Shown: positions 35,221 through 49,100, counted from the first letter of the stretch. The stretch: 64,000 nt of DNA from Pipra filicauda (GCF_003945595.2 NW_024104378.1:1178489-1242488), one strand, 5' to 3'. Notes: a model not told the origin generated them from the sequence alone. Made by a program: numbers and translations.

Positions 35221-37663
35221 ACAAACATTTCTCAAGGCAGATGTAGAGATGTAATTTTTATTAATTTGGTAACCCTTGGGGGGATATGAACACAAACTGT
35301 AGGTTTCTTTGTTTTTTCATGGATTCCAACCATTTTAAGCAATTCAGAAGGTAGGAATGAAAAAGAAAAATCACACAGGATGGGAAGGGACTCCTGAGTC
35401 CAGGCTCTGCAGTTGTGAATTACTGTGGAAGAACTACCTAGTTTCTTGTTCAAGATGAGATGACCTTTTCAGACCCCGTAACAGCAGTACACAGGCCACA
35501 GTTACTTCAGGCGCACTCCTGTGATACCTTTTTGTGTGTCCCATCCTTCTCCACTCCTCACTGGATTCTATGTTAATGCCATCAGTTTTACCTCAATTAA
35601 TAAAAGGATTAACAAAACAGGTTTTTTTCCTGAGCTTTGAGGTAAGCAAGAACAGCCTAGTGGACAGGCTGTGATTTGTTAGTCAATGATTAGTATACTC
35701 TGGGTACCCAGGTAATATCGACTCCTGGTGCTCACCCTAGTGCTCACCCCACACCTTTCACTGGAAAATTCCAGGGAAGTCTGTCCATCTGTCCCTTCCC
35801 TACACCCCAGGAAAAAGGCCTGGGACATGGCATGCCTCCATTAGCTGTAGCAGGGAAAGAAACTCTCATCCTCTCAGTGCGGTACCTCCTGGTTGCTAGA
35901 GCTATGGGGATCAGAGTGTGGGGTTAACTTACCACTGCACACCCTTTTCCCACGATTAACAGCAAGAGACATTTGGAGGCATTTGTTGTTCTCCAGCATG
36001 GGGTTGCCTGTTGTAAATGGTGCTTAGATAGTCAGATAGTCCTCCTGGGGGAAAGTATCATAATTATCCCTGGATATCTAGACGGGGTATCTGTCTGTCT
36101 TCTAGCCTTGCTGATCAAATCACACCATGTCCTCAAGAGATGAATATTCGTCAAAGACCTGCTTCTCACTTTCTCAGTGCAGAATCACTCTTCGTCTACC
36201 CGTGTCCTGAAAAGAAAAAGGGGGAGCGGGGAGGGGAGGGGAAACGAGAGAAGAAAGCCATGAAAATTCAAAGTTCATCTAAATCTATCACCATGTGCGT
36301 AACGCATGTTTGTGCCTATTAATCACTGCTGGGGAAACACAAAGCCACAATGCCATTAAGGAAAAGACAACAGATAATTCCAAAGCCATATGGCTGCCAC
36401 CATTGATCCTCACATCCAGGAGTCAGTGAATGATCTTGACTGGTAAGAATGCAGACTGAGAGCCAATACTATAACTCTGCTGCTTCTACAGAGTGTGGAG
36501 AAATATACTAGGAATGTAATTCAAAACTGTAACGAAGGGCACATGAATGTGCTATCAGTATTTGCTATCAAAGGATTTGATCATGTGGCATGATGTGCTC
36601 TAAGAGTGATTACAGCCACATTTAAAAAAAATTACATTACTCTATTTGTTCCATAATAAATCAGGTTTTTAGCTGAATCCCGAGCAGGTTGGAACCTGAG
36701 TTATATAGACAATCCTCCAAATTTTTGATATATACAAGTCCATATATTTGGGTAGGAATCCTCACATGTATATGCTAAATATGACAAGCGGATGTTGGAC
36801 TCAGAATCTATGTTTTGCTGCTTTCATTGGTGCAGAACCCAGACTAGGAATTTCCAGCTAGTGGAACAGGCTCTAGATGTCTTCAACCATTTTTATAAGC
36901 TATGTTAGAAGGTAGGTGGTCTCTGACATGGTCTTTAAATGCAATGGGCCACATATTCAGCTGCTACTAATTGTGAGACTTTTGTCTTTGACAGCACCAC
37001 GCCAGTTTAACCCAGTTAGGATCTGGCTCAGTGTGTCCTTTCCACAGTGTCTGCTTAGTCTGTTTAAATCCAAGTTAGTCTGAAGTAGCTTTCAGTATCA
37101 TTTAAAACTACCCCAAGGAACAAACTTTTTTTTCCAAGGATTAAATGGCATCCAGAGATATTTCCTTATAAAACAGGCCTTCAAAAGCTGATCTCCCACC
37201 CTGAAAAAATATGCAGCAGTCTTCAATTCTCAGCTGTCATGGAAAGAGGGTCTAAATTTGCATCTGTCAATGCACCATTCTAGAAAATTTGGATTTGTCC
37301 TGCAACTTTGTGTAATTTTTAGTTTAAAAGTTTATATAAGTAGGTAGGGAAATACCTTGTTACAAGCCACTGTTAACCTCTTAGGGCAAGATTTACAGTA
37401 AGAATGAAATGCAGCGGTAACACATGTCCCCCTTCACTGACATTTATGGATTCTCTCCAGGTTGCAAAGAAATGTCACTCCCCTCTCAGCTTTCATGATG
37501 TTCAATATTCCCATTGGGTTGGCATCTACATCTTTTTCTTATGGAAAGCCTATGGGTTTGGGTTTTTTCTGGCCTGTTTTGTTCAAATGACTGCTGGCTC
37601 TGATAAGCTCAGAACCTTTTCCAGAGTTGAATGAGAAGCCACAAAATATGTTTCTCTCTCCTC
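35221..37663. other. Non-coding stretch, no gene recognised
   Basis: Unique DNA. A G-rich tract with a four-run G pattern is listed separately (36220-36241). 35727-35750 holds a 12-base near-duplicate (GTGCTCACC twice). No open frame over 90 codons. Confidence 0.65.
36220..36241 (+). other. G-quadruplex-type motif
   Basis: Four runs of four to five G separated by one to three bases (GGGGG-AGC-GGGG-A-GGGG-A-GGGG). This fits the usual G3+N1-7 pattern for intramolecular G-quadruplexes and the short loops favour stability. It lies in a longer purine-only tract (about 36210-36260). No promoter or exon is recognisable beside it. Confidence 0.75.
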
Positions 37664-37730
37664 AGTGTTATACTGGTTAGCATAGCCATCTCTGGGAAGT
37701 GAGACTTGAGTTCAAATGCACGCTGCTCAT
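37664..37730 (+). mobile_element. tRNA-derived SINE head, MIR-type (+)
   Basis: A box-A-like segment (TACTGGTTAGCATAGCC, near 37671-37687), a middle portion with CTGGGAAGTGAGACTTG, and a box B (AGTTCAAATGC, 37709-37719; 9 of 11 fit) follow with tRNA-like spacing. The following CTGCTC also fits the head of amniote MIR-type SINEs. Pairing of the acceptor and T stems is lost, so it is not a tRNA gene. The core domain beyond 37730 is not clearly recognisable. Confidence 0.45.
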
Positions 37731-40700
37731 GGGAGGGTACTCCAGGCCATGAAGTGTTAAGGAGAGAAGTGCTTGGCTGCCTCAGCCGTATGTTAAAACA
37801 CTGAACTGGATATTCACTCTGTGGTTTCTCCCTTTCCGCCTGAAGATTGTCAGAGGCCAGAGATAATTCCCACAGGGCAAGGAATCTGCAGCCACCCTTT
37901 TTTTAAGAAAAAGGTAGTAAATCTGTATTGACATGATCCTTGCAGCAGCACCCTGGTGAAGCTGAAGCAGGGCAGAAGAATAGCTCCAGGGACTGCTTGT
38001 TCAGGCTCTCCTTGGGAGAAAGGTTGGAGGATGAGGTGCAAAATCCAATATCCAAACACCGGTCACATAATGGAAGAAATTTGTGGACCTGTGAAGTTAG
38101 GAGGAGGTTCCTTGAATGCCAGTGATACCTAAATATTAGACATGGATCCTCAGTGTTTCTTTCGGGGCTGTCCATGCCTGCAGTGAGAAGCTAAGCTTCA
38201 GCTCTAAATGAGCTCTGTGAGTGTTGCAGTGCTATGCAGAGAAACTTCTCAGGCCCCAGCACAGGACACACAAAGAGGTATCCCTGATGGGTTAGCCCAG
38301 GCAGAGCACGTGCTGCTGTGGGCATGCTGCTTCCCACCTTGGAAAGATGGCAGTTTACATCTGTGATGTAAACAGCAAGGGCCAAAATGCCAATGGCAAG
38401 CGTAACACCTTGGGTGCCAGGGGCCTGTGCAGGGAACACCCTTCACTATGCAGCTAAGATGGGCTGTCTCTGTGTCCCAGATGCAGGAACTACCCATGTG
38501 CATCCCTTTGGCCAACTGTCAGGCAAGAATGCATGAAAATTAAACAAATTATTGGTTATTACAAGAAACATATTTCACTAATTGGCTTCTGAGGGCAACA
38601 TTTTATTGGGCAACAACTATCAATAAGCAAAGTGTGGCACTTGTTTAGTATTAGGACTTTATTCTAGCCTAAGGGAAAGAAAAGACTAAAGGATCAAGGA
38701 GACAAATGAAAAACAAACACGGAAAGCTGCAAAGTTAAAAACACTGAGAGGAGGAAGCCACAAGGGAATGGGATTAGATTTCAGAGTCTCCATAAGTGAG
38801 CACTAGGATCTTTCTTGTAAATTAATTCCACACTTAATTTTTGGAATTCTTTCTTACTTTTCCAGACTCCAGCCAAAACTAAGTCAGATGAAATGTTATA
38901 AGAGATTGGCATCCTGGGATGTAGTGGTAAACTAGTTTACTTTCCCAGTTTCCTTTCATATGTAGATTAAGCACTGAATTTTCTTTTGTCATTGCTTGCA
39001 AAGATCTAAGTTTCCTTCCTAAGGCATCATCTTTTATTAATCAGCTTATCCACAACAGAGACCAAAGAGACTGGAAATGGGTTCAGACAGATGTTGATAA
39101 ATGTCTTAAGTTTCTTATAAACTAAATCAAGGCCAGCCATGTTTTATTAATAAGCTAACCTTCAAACATACTTTGCCCTCTGCATACTGTATCACACTTT
39201 ATGTGCCATCCTGTTTACGCTGCTTGTCCCAATTTTATTCAAGGCTGTTAACATCTCTTTCTTAAAAAGGCAAATCCAATGTATATCTGTAATGTAGTCA
39301 TAAAGGATAAATTATATCATCTGCAAAAGTACATGCTACATACCAGGTGTGGTAAAGATTCGGAAAGACTCATTGTTACATCTAATTTTCTTTAATTTAG
39401 TTTTATTTTTTATACCTGTTGCTGACTAAACATATTTAACCAACATGCAGCTTAGCAGATACTATCCCCTATAGATTTCTGTCATACCCCTGAAGCTTTT
39501 CTGCCTCTCCAGCAGCAATGTTGTGGAGTGGATCACACTATCCCACTTCTAAGAGCCTGTTCTCAGCCAAGACAGAATAGAAGACCCCAGGCCATTCCAG
39601 ATCAACATGCAGTCTCTTTGGGCCCGAAATCCTTCAGCTGTTGCCAAGCATGAAGTGGACACTTTAACATGGACTTTGTTTTTACAGATCATTAATATCC
39701 TTCATATAAATTATAAGCATTTAGAGTAATGCTTCCATAAAAGAACTGCATGGGGGCACAAATGACTGAGTGAGCCTTGTGACCAGAGTGATCTGTGAAA
39801 CCAGAGGACCTGTATAGTATTTCCAATGGAAAATTTGATGATGAGGACAGATGACAACCCAAAGAAACTGTTTAGGGAGGTGGAGAGAGCATGGACAGTG
39901 ATGTCTGTCTTAAAGTGTTAATGAAATGTTGATCTGGATGTCACTCAGTGACCAGAACTGTGGATGTGATTGGTGACAATATCGCCTTCAAAAAAAAAGT
40001 TTAGATTATTTTAGAAGAGGGAAGGAAAAAAAATCCCTCCAAATAGCTTTTGACGACTTAATTTTTTAACCTATCCCTAGAGGCTAGTGTTTTAAAGCCA
40101 TGACAACATTACTGAAAGAAGCGTTACTGCAATTATGGGAACATGGCTGGTTAAAGGTGTCCTGGGATATGCCTTACAGCATGACATCTACAGGGGTAAA
40201 TTTAGGGTTTTTTTGTTCTCCTCAAGCCCAAGTGTAAAATGTTTTGCAGGATCAGCCCTCATTAGACAGCAGGTAACACAGAGAACGTATTTTCAAGAAG
40301 TACCTTATCTTTCTGGTGTTTTATAGCATTTTAGGCTTTTGCAAGTTGATTTTTCAGAGATACTGAACATTTTATCTTTCATTAAAGTATTTTAGGGATG
40401 GAGAAATCTCTTAATTTTGAAAATGAAAAATCGAGTACCCTATACCTTGGGCAAAATCCTCTCTGTATCATCATAGATTACAACTTTATCATTGACTTAA
40501 ACATTTTTTTGGTGTTTTTTTAATCATTGATAAAGTTTGCACTATTTCCACTAAAGCTCGAAATCAATTTTATATGTGTAAAACAAAACACCAAGAAATA
40601 CACAGTCAGAGGCCCCTCTCACAAATATGGCTCTGGGACATGCAGATGAGAACAGGATGTTCACACAGGCACAAAATCCCAAGTAACATGTATCATGAAA

Positions 40701-42689
40701 CACTTTCCATTATGTCAGAGTTACAGTGCTGATTCATTAATATACAAAGTGTTGCACTTGGACTTCAACTTTCAAGTGAAATCTTCTGAAAAATGTGCCT
40801 TTGTAGCTGAAATAGCATGAAGTCCTGTCCTGTCTGCTCTTCTCCTCTCCCTTCCCAAGTTTCTTACAAAGTCTTCCTGAGGGAAAAGTTATGAGAAGGT
40901 AAGCAGAATTCAAGCAGAGAATCTCAAAACATAGCAAATAATTTATCTCAATAAAATGGGGTATCCATAAGAGATCTGAAAAGACCATTGGATAATTAAA
41001 GTGATACATGATTGGAAAACTATTTCTGACTGTGTCAATTAGGCATCTGTTAAATGTTTTAACAGCAACTAATTGAGAAAAAGAGAAAAGAAAAGAAAGA
41101 AAGATATCTCCAGTTTGCCAGATCTATTGTTTCACAAATGCATTCCCCACTGTATCTCAGTATGCTAAAACACTTTAAATGTTTTGCTTTCATCAGGTTC
41201 TTGCATAAAGGATCCCCTCTGCTCTTTAGGTGCTTTTTGACAAGTGCAAGGTTCCCCTTTGCTAACCAGCCTCAAATCTCACTGAAGCTAATGGGAAATC
41301 AGGATGGTCCTTCACCACGCAGGTTTGGGCCCAGAAGCACAAATGAAAATACTTTCACCGTCTTTATCGTGTCCAGGAGATGAAAGGAGAAATTTCAGTG
41401 GCACTTAGCACTAGTCTTATAGGCCCCATATTCTACACTTTTTCCAGGACACAGAAATCCCAATTCCTCTGTTTTTTTTGTAGCTGATGAAAGTTCCCAG
41501 CATGGAGAATCATGAGAGTCTAACTTCCAAAATTCCCTAGCAAAAACCCAGCCTCTAAAAAATCAATTTTCCCTCCAGAAAGAACATTCTACACAGTTCA
41601 TGACTACTCAGTGCAAGGTGTCCCACTGAACACAGGTTCCAAGGACTCTCCTATATGATCTTCATTCAAAGTTGTAGCATTACCTTCTGCCAGGCTGTTC
41701 TGCAGTGGTAACTACATTTCACTGAGGTTTAAAGTACAAAAACTTTTAAGGTGTCTTTCTCTGTAAAAAGCAAGATTGAATAGCTACTTGATCCATGAAA
41801 AGAGGAACTGTCAGTGGGTCCACTAAAGCTTGAGATGCCTTGTTTTTAAAATCAGTAATTTATTTTCCTATCAGCTATATTTATATCTAGCAGCAGGTAG
41901 CCAGAAACTCACTTGAGCTAGACAGGAAATTTCTTACATTAAAGTTGTCAAAAATCTCTTAGTTATCCCAGTGTCATCAATAGAAAAATTAGGACCATGC
42001 CTACCCTAGCAAAATAACAAGGTCAGGACACAGTCATGGGCTTTCAGCGTGGGCCAACTACCATTCTTCCAAGAACAGCTAAAATAAAGTAAAAAGACCT
42101 TTCTTCTTTAATTCCTTGGGATGTCCTCAGAGAGGATGTTCACTACAGTTTGTGTTTCTTGTTCTGTGTGATTTGCCGAAAAATCCCAGCTGCACCTCTT
42201 CAGCATAATTATCTGGAAAGACCAATTGCTCCTAATGGGTGAACTACCCTTCCTGCTCCCTGCAGGGGGTTGAGACAAGGCAGGAGCCCCCTAAACCCCC
42301 TGATCACAACCTCTAACCTGGGAGTCACTCAAACTCTGCTATAGCAGCAGCAGGCACAAACTATGCTCAAAATGGACTATGGAAAGGTCTTCCACTGCAT
42401 CAGCACTCCACATAGACACATCAGAGAAACATTTGGCTTTGGGGTGGTGAAGACACTGGGGCTTTATTGCTGCCCTCTCTGCCGTGACCAGAGCAGCAGT
42501 CTAAACCTCGGAGAGCTCCTGTGCAGCGTGCGGTGAGGGAGCAGCTCCAGCGTGTGCTGCCTTTATGGTGCAGATGTTGGGCCAAGTGTCACAGCTCCAG
42601 CTGCTGGCTTTGAAGGCGGAACCCTAATCCCATGCCAGGGAGCAACCACAGGGCCCAGTGGGTGGCAAGCAGCAAACTGAGCAGCTGAG
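37731..42689. other. Non-coding stretch, no gene recognised
   Basis: About 5 kb of unique AT-rich DNA. It contains a GA-rich tract at 41075-41105 and a modestly CpG-enriched segment from about 42480. Open frames are at most 90 codons and none is convincing. Confidence 0.65.
41075..41105. repeat. GAAA-type purine microsatellite
   Basis: GAGAAA, AAGAAA and GAAAGAAA units in tandem, purine only on the plus strand. Confidence 0.85.
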
Positions 42690-43160
42690 AGGTTGTGTGT
42701 GTGTGTTTTGAAAAGCATTAATATATCTGGCTGTTGGCGGGAAAATAACTCGTTTAATTGCTCAGAGGAGGCCTGGTCCACCTATACTGAGACTGGAGCG
42801 GTGTATAATCACGGAGAGTGTAACTGATGGGAAAAATGTGCTGTGTTTACTGAGTGTAATAGATGCTAAAAGGTACAACCTGCTGTTAGTTTAACAGCTC
42901 CTATTAAACCCCCAGACAAAGCATTTGCTGGGATTGCGGAAATTCTACAAAATCACCTGTCCCAAGAGTCACTGGCGAGGATGGACCATTTCTCCTTTTA
43001 TAAACTGAATCATAAAAATGAAAAATAGAAAAAGCAATTTTTGAATATGTGCCTGGATTAATGAAATTAACAGAGCACTGCTAATTTAAAAGAGTTTGAT
43101 GATGCTCTAAGGGAAATGCAAAATGAAGGCCTTCAAAAACCAGTGACTGAATGAAGCTGA
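42690..43160. promoter_or_regulatory. Possible conserved non-coding element
   Basis: A repeat-free block dense in homeodomain-type words. CGTTTAATTG (near 42752-42761), GGATTAATGAAATTAAC (near 43055-43071) and CTAATTTAAAAG lie among unbroken complex sequence. It includes scattered retained CpGs (GGCGGG, GAGCGG, CACGGAG, TGCGGA, GGCGAGG). This texture is typical of developmental enhancers kept by selection. There is no direct evidence of conservation here, because only one genome is visible. Confidence 0.2.
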
Positions 43161-46100
43161 CTTGATGCCTCCTGTGCTACAAATTGCTCCTGCAATGAAG
43201 ACAACTGCTAAAATGCTAGGGTACTCTGACAGCATCTGTTAATCTTTACAGCAGATAAACTTGTGGTGAGGCAGACAGCACAGGTGGCACTTGGACTATG
43301 CTTTTTTCCCTTCTTCTTGAGGTAAATAATCTTCGAAGTATATTCAAGCACAAGCAAAACACTGAAGAAAAGAAAACACAAAAAAGAACAACCACCTTCT
43401 CAAAAGGGGAAGAGCAAAGGACTTCACCTTCTAGAGGACAACATAGCAGCTCTACATTCATTTAAGCGGCATTTACACATCTTTGCAATTAGGGGAGCAC
43501 GTCTTAGTGCAGAGCTCATTTCACAGTCTGCTGCTTGTAACTACAGTAACAGCATTAGGAACTGCTCAAAAGCAAATCTGGATGTGACTTCAGCACTGCT
43601 AAATCACACGCAGAGAAAATCCTTGCTGAAGTGACTGTTGCTAGAGAGAATGTAAAAAAAAAATACAGAATGTGCTAAATACCTGAGAAACCAGTGGGTA
43701 ATACACAGTTCTGCAGCTGGGTGCATGGTTTGGTGGGAACTATTGTGGGAACTGCTACTCTCATAGGTGTAGAGCCAGTCCATCAGGGTGTGTTGCTCCA
43801 AGTTTCCTCTGCTGGCATTAGGAACATCCCCCCATCCTCTGCAGCAGGGCTGCAGCTCCTGCAGGCAGTGCAGGCAGTGCAGGCAGCCTGAACTAGGCAG
43901 ATCACCCACACCTGATGCCACCAGTGAGGCAAGAAATTGCAGCTCCTGTGGCTGAAGGATGGCAGAGAGGAGACATTTTCAACAGGAAGAAGGATCTCAA
44001 AGAAAAGTTGATGACAACTGCAACAGAAATTGGCCAAAGTCTAATAGCACAGAAGTTACTGAGCTTAGTAGTACAGTAGGTGAAAGAATCCATGCTAGCT
44101 GTATGCAAACATAACAAATCCAGGGTAAGCAGCTAATAGACAGATGGACAGAAAATCTCGACCATCAGACAGTTACAGGATAACTAAGGAGCTCATCAGT
44201 GTGAGAAGACCAAACATGTCCAAATGGTCTATACTACCTGTAAATTACTGGTGCTATCAAGCAAGGAAGGCTCTGGCAGACCTACCGAGACTACTGATCT
44301 GGGCTGCTGATGACTGCTTTTAACAGAGCTCTAAGACTCCATAGAACAGATACCATCTCTCCAGTACCAGTAACCCTTCTGAAACCAAGTGCCTCAGCTG
44401 CTCTCAGAAATTTTAGATGGCACAGACTTGGATCATTCTGGTGAGTCTGTCCGATGTCAAATCCATAATGAACAACTCTCATTACTCAGAAAAGTAGGCC
44501 TGAAAGAACACCATGGAAGAACATCATTGTGTGAACCACTATTGAGGCAATGAGTCTCATGTTGGAAAAGCTGGATTGTGTCACTGAAGGAAAACATGCT
44601 CTCTAGCCACAGGAGAGTCTTCTACTTGTGCCTGTGGTTTTTCATGTGTTTGTGCATAGCCATTTCTTGACTATGCAAAGGTGGGAACTGTGCATCCCTC
44701 AAGTGCCTCAAAGTGCCTCAAATTGCAGTTTGTGTACTAAGCAGCAAAAAATAACTAAATTTATACCCTTTCTTACACCATCTACCCAAAAAACAAGGAT
44801 CTTCTCCAGTCTACCTGATCTTTTCCATCTTCTGCTCTTTCCACAGACATAAGGCTACTGACATCTGCCACATCATTTGCATTGTAGATACTGAGTATTA
44901 AGTTTAATCAAAGAGATCCTAGAAAGCTCTTTGATCTCAAAGGATCATTACAAAAAGTCTGTCCCTCAAAAGCCTATTGCTCATAGAAAGTGCTGACCCT
45001 TGGTCTAAATTGGAGCTTGCATGAATTTGGTTGTGAAACAAGCTTTCACAGCCCTGGTACTCGTTGTTACTAAAAGACAACAGTGGATCCACTTCAGATA
45101 ATTTCCAAGAATTACACCATGCTGAACTTAAGCTCTCATATTTTCTCCTCAATGCCTGAAAGCCCTGACTCACTAAGAAATCATGTTCTTCAATCCTTTA
45201 TGTATTTTCACCGTGTTTTTATCTACACGTGCAGAAAACAGTCAACAGTATGTTACATTCTAGCCTCTTCTGTATTTGTACATTGGAGCAATCCTCTTCC
45301 CTTTGTCTAAAGGTCAGATTACATTAGCAGTTCACATTCCTGGTTAAACATGCAGGCAGATGTTTTCTTCAGGGGGCAGATCATGTAGGAGGAGGCATCA
45401 TTTTCTCCTCCGGTCTTCAGTTAAACTAGACCTGTCATCTTCAGCTGTGTAAACGTGAATCTTAACTGAATGGCATATGCTTCATTTTGGACTAACATTT
45501 CAATGAACTTAAAACCATTTGAGGGGCTGTTATCTCTTTGCTTAAATCCTGGGACACTGAAATTAATGGCAGGTCTGCTGTTAACTTCAGGAAATGGTAC
45601 TGGAACTTCTGCCTCCCCCTCAGCTAAAATATGGTTCAGTCATGACAAATGGAAATACATTTCACTCTATTTAGCAAGGACACATTCTGAAATGCAATTT
45701 GGCACTGAGGAAATAAGTCTGGTTCATAAAACAGCTATGTATGTACAAAAGAAATTACTTTTGCAAAGCCTCCAGCTTCTCTTTAATTAGACTGAAAACC
45801 GATGACTGTGACAGGTCCTCTGCAGAGCTGGAGATCCTTGTGGACCCAGCCTTCAGCTGCACATGAATGCTTCACTTCTATTAATTTTCTATTCTTTTCT
45901 GTGAAGTTTGTATCCCTCAGCTTGAATCTTCAAAGTCCAGTAGAATATGCCATACTCTATACAAGGAACTTAATGCAAGTGTTTCAGGATGGGGAGACTA
46001 TAGCATAAATGCAGCTTTCTCAAACATTTGTTTGTAATTCATGGCAAAGAGAAGTTTTAAATTACGGAAAAAGATTGTAAATAAGTCAGTGCTCCCTCCA

Positions 46101-49100
46101 AACAATGCTTCCACAGTATCACAGGCTCTGAAACATGATTTTTTGAAGATTGGGGATGCAGGATTCATCTATGCTGCTTTAGTAGAGGACTCCCTTGTGT
46201 CTCTGCTGAGTCAGGAGGTAGAGGTTGTCTCTAGTCCTGCCCGTCAACTCAGGTGTTAGAAGAATTCACACATAAATGAAATTACCAGCAGGGTCTCCTG
46301 GCTGGTTCTTTTAGTTCATTCATATGAATGACATTTAGGGTGACTTGTACTACCATTTGCTAAGACTGTTGACACATCCCAACAGAAGATCCTGTGTCAG
46401 TTGCTAACAGCTCTTCAAAACTATGATTTCAATATTCTGAATGGTCATCTGTAGTTGGATGAATCTTCTAATAAGCAGTTGAACATCTATTATGGCAAAG
46501 GAAAACATATGGCCTTATTCCTATCCATGTCCATGTCCATATCTATAGCCAAGATTGCACTAGGAAAAAAATAAACAACTCTGCTTCTCTTGAATAAACT
46601 GTTGACTTTTTCTTTCAAAAAAGAGAAAGCTCAAGTACCACCACACTGGATGATCCATCCCTTCTTCTGTGGTCTTTCTACTAGGATTAGGTCTGCTCCT
46701 GTGAAAGCTTGCCCAGACTAGCTAAGCTTTGGGAAAAAGGCCGTTTCTGTAGGCAGGAAGTTATCATCGGATCAATTGGAAGAGCACAATGCTGCTGAGC
46801 TTGCTCACATTACTCTCAGCCCGCACAGGTGTCACCGCTCAGGCAATGAGTTTGTCCCAGCTCAGCCCCGCTCCAGTGGCTCCTTCTGTGCTCCTGTGGC
46901 AGGAAGAAGTCCTCGGATCTGAACCTCGCTCTAGATGACAGCAAAGCCAGGTGGAAAGACACATTATGGCAGCAAGATGTTTCCTGTGGGATCACTGGCA
47001 AATGGAAAGGAAATATGAGACTACTTAGGCAAGAGGCATGGTCTGAGAGATGGAAACAAGAAAGGAAGGATAGATCAGAAGAGGATTTAGGAGGGAGAAC
47101 TGGAAATGGGATGGAAAGGAAGTCATGGCTGGAAACTGAAATCTGAGGAACAGATCCTGGGGTAGTTAGGTAACAAAGAGAAACTTCCTTTTCTCAGTGG
47201 CAGCTCTTCTTCCAGTCTCAGAGTCAATGAATGAAAACGTAATGACTTGGGAAAAAAGTTATCTTGCAAATAAAATATTGTAATCTTGTGGGGAAAAATA
47301 CTATGTGATCATGTAATTAAAATCTGCATCCTGATGCATATTCAAAAGTAGGCCAAATTCAAATTGTACAGACAGTGAATATTATTTTTTAAATTAAATT
47401 GTAGAAATATTTTATGACCTGATGATTTTTTTTTGTTTTATTTAGGGGGAAGAAAATTGTGGAAATATGTAGAAGAGCCAAAACAAGGGGATAGAGAACA
47501 TTAATACTGGAAAATACGCAAGCAGTGGATCCAAGTGACAAGAGATTATCTCAAGAGACCCAGAGGACACCAGAATTTATTTCTCATACACTTGCAAGTT
47601 GATATGATTTTTGTTACTTTTTTTCCTCTTTTTTTTTTGTTTTCCTGGAAACTGCTCTAATTTCTGTGGGGATAAATTTTAAGTCACAACACTGCATTTC
47701 AGTGACCAAATACTGCTTATGTCTCTCTTAATGACTCGGTTTTCTGTTATTTCAAGAGGAAATATGTGTCCAATAATGATAAGTGAAGAAGCCTGAATTT
47801 TGCAGAAATTTCTCAAGTCTGTGGAATGCCTTTACTTCCAGCCCCAGGCTAAACAAACACACCTGGCAACATAAGGGCTAAGCAGAGAGTCCACTAATAT
47901 CAAAGGAACTGTTTCTTCAAATGCTTTGGATCAGCCGTTGGAAAAACCTTCACAGCCCATTGTATTAGGAATATGTAAAGAGAGAGTGTTGCTTCATGAA
48001 CATGCATGCTCTAAATTCACTGTAAGTGCTATATATCAGAGGTAACTTTTTTAGCTTCAGGTCATGTTTCTTTGTCAAAAGTGAAAATGGACAAATTTCC
48101 AGATTTCTAGAAGAACTGGTCAGGTGGTTGATCAGGGCAGACTCTGAAGGCAGTAGCTCAGCCCTGACCTTGCTCTTCCCATGGAAGTAAAAGGGACTTT
48201 TGTGGCATTTGCTTCATGGAAAGACAACTGCAATGATCCTGAGGGTCTGTAAGAATGTAAGTCTGCCTAGCACTCCTGAAAGGACTCAGCCCAAGCAACC
48301 AAGGCAGTGCTTTCCCACTTCCTTATAAATGCACCTCTTTACCACTGAATAGTACATTTAAGGTTTTTGAGTTTCATATTCAGGACTAAATTCTATTTTG
48401 ATTTATACTTTGTGCTTTTGCAGGAAGAAATTCACCACGTTGAGAAGCACCTGCCTCAGGGGTGAGTTCCTCTAAGTAACCAGCCCCAGTCTCCAGCAGG
48501 ATGGAGCACCAGACTGCAGCTCCTGAGTACCTCAGAGGGTCATTCCTGTGTGACAGGGGTGTCAGCATTTGGCCAAGAATATCTCAGTCCTAAAGCTTCA
48601 CACTGTCAGATAAAGCAATCTCATGGGTTTTATCCACAGTGATATTATTTTCCCTTTCTTTGTGTTTGCACACTGAATTAAGTTATTTTGGAGTAGAGCC
48701 AGTATCCTTCTCAGACTGTATCTGAATATATTCCCATAGACTGTCATTATAGTTTGAGAGAAAACTAGACCAAATCTGCAGCTTTCTACTGCTTTTGTTA
48801 TTAGTTTAAACAGAGGCTATCTTGCTGCACTCTTGGATAAATGAAGTTTAGAAATGTCAGTGGGAGTTTAGCTCTTCTGTCTACTGAGAGATTTTATAAA
48901 AATTAATGTATTTTCTTTTAATTTGTGGATTTGGCTTCTATCATCAGTTCCAAAAGCACTTACTTTTCTCCAAAATACGACCTTTGCCTTGATTTTAATT
49001 AATTTGCTGAAGAATTAGAGGAATCAGACCTTTGTTTTGCCATAATTGATAGTGCCTTTGGTGTTGAAACAAGCAGTGAGCCCCTGAGTGTGGGTAAAGG
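43161..49100. other. Non-coding stretch, no gene recognised
   Basis: Unique DNA with small tandem repeats (43861-43887; 46523-46545, CCATGT units) and a perfect 16-base palindrome at 46316-46331. A 72-codon ATG frame at 46041-46259 has a basic start and an acidic end but no recognisable family. Nothing here supports a gene. Confidence 0.6.
43861..43887. repeat. Three copies of a 9-base unit
   Basis: GCAGGCAGT repeated three times, the last copy ending in C. It is GC-rich and short, and likely arose by slippage. Confidence 0.85.

Noticed and set aside
42440..42560. Inverted AATAAA (CTTTATTGCTG) next to a CpG-containing segment, considered as an LTR or transcript end
   Set aside because: No TG...CA termini, no primer-binding site, no paired LTR and no upstream gene body.
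46316..46331. Perfect 16-base palindrome, with short inverted repeats at 6013-6034, 50681-50700 and 51212-51232
   Set aside because: By a rough estimate (equal base frequencies), one or a few 8-9-base arms with tiny loops are expected by chance in 64 kb. Stems are too short for a microRNA precursor.
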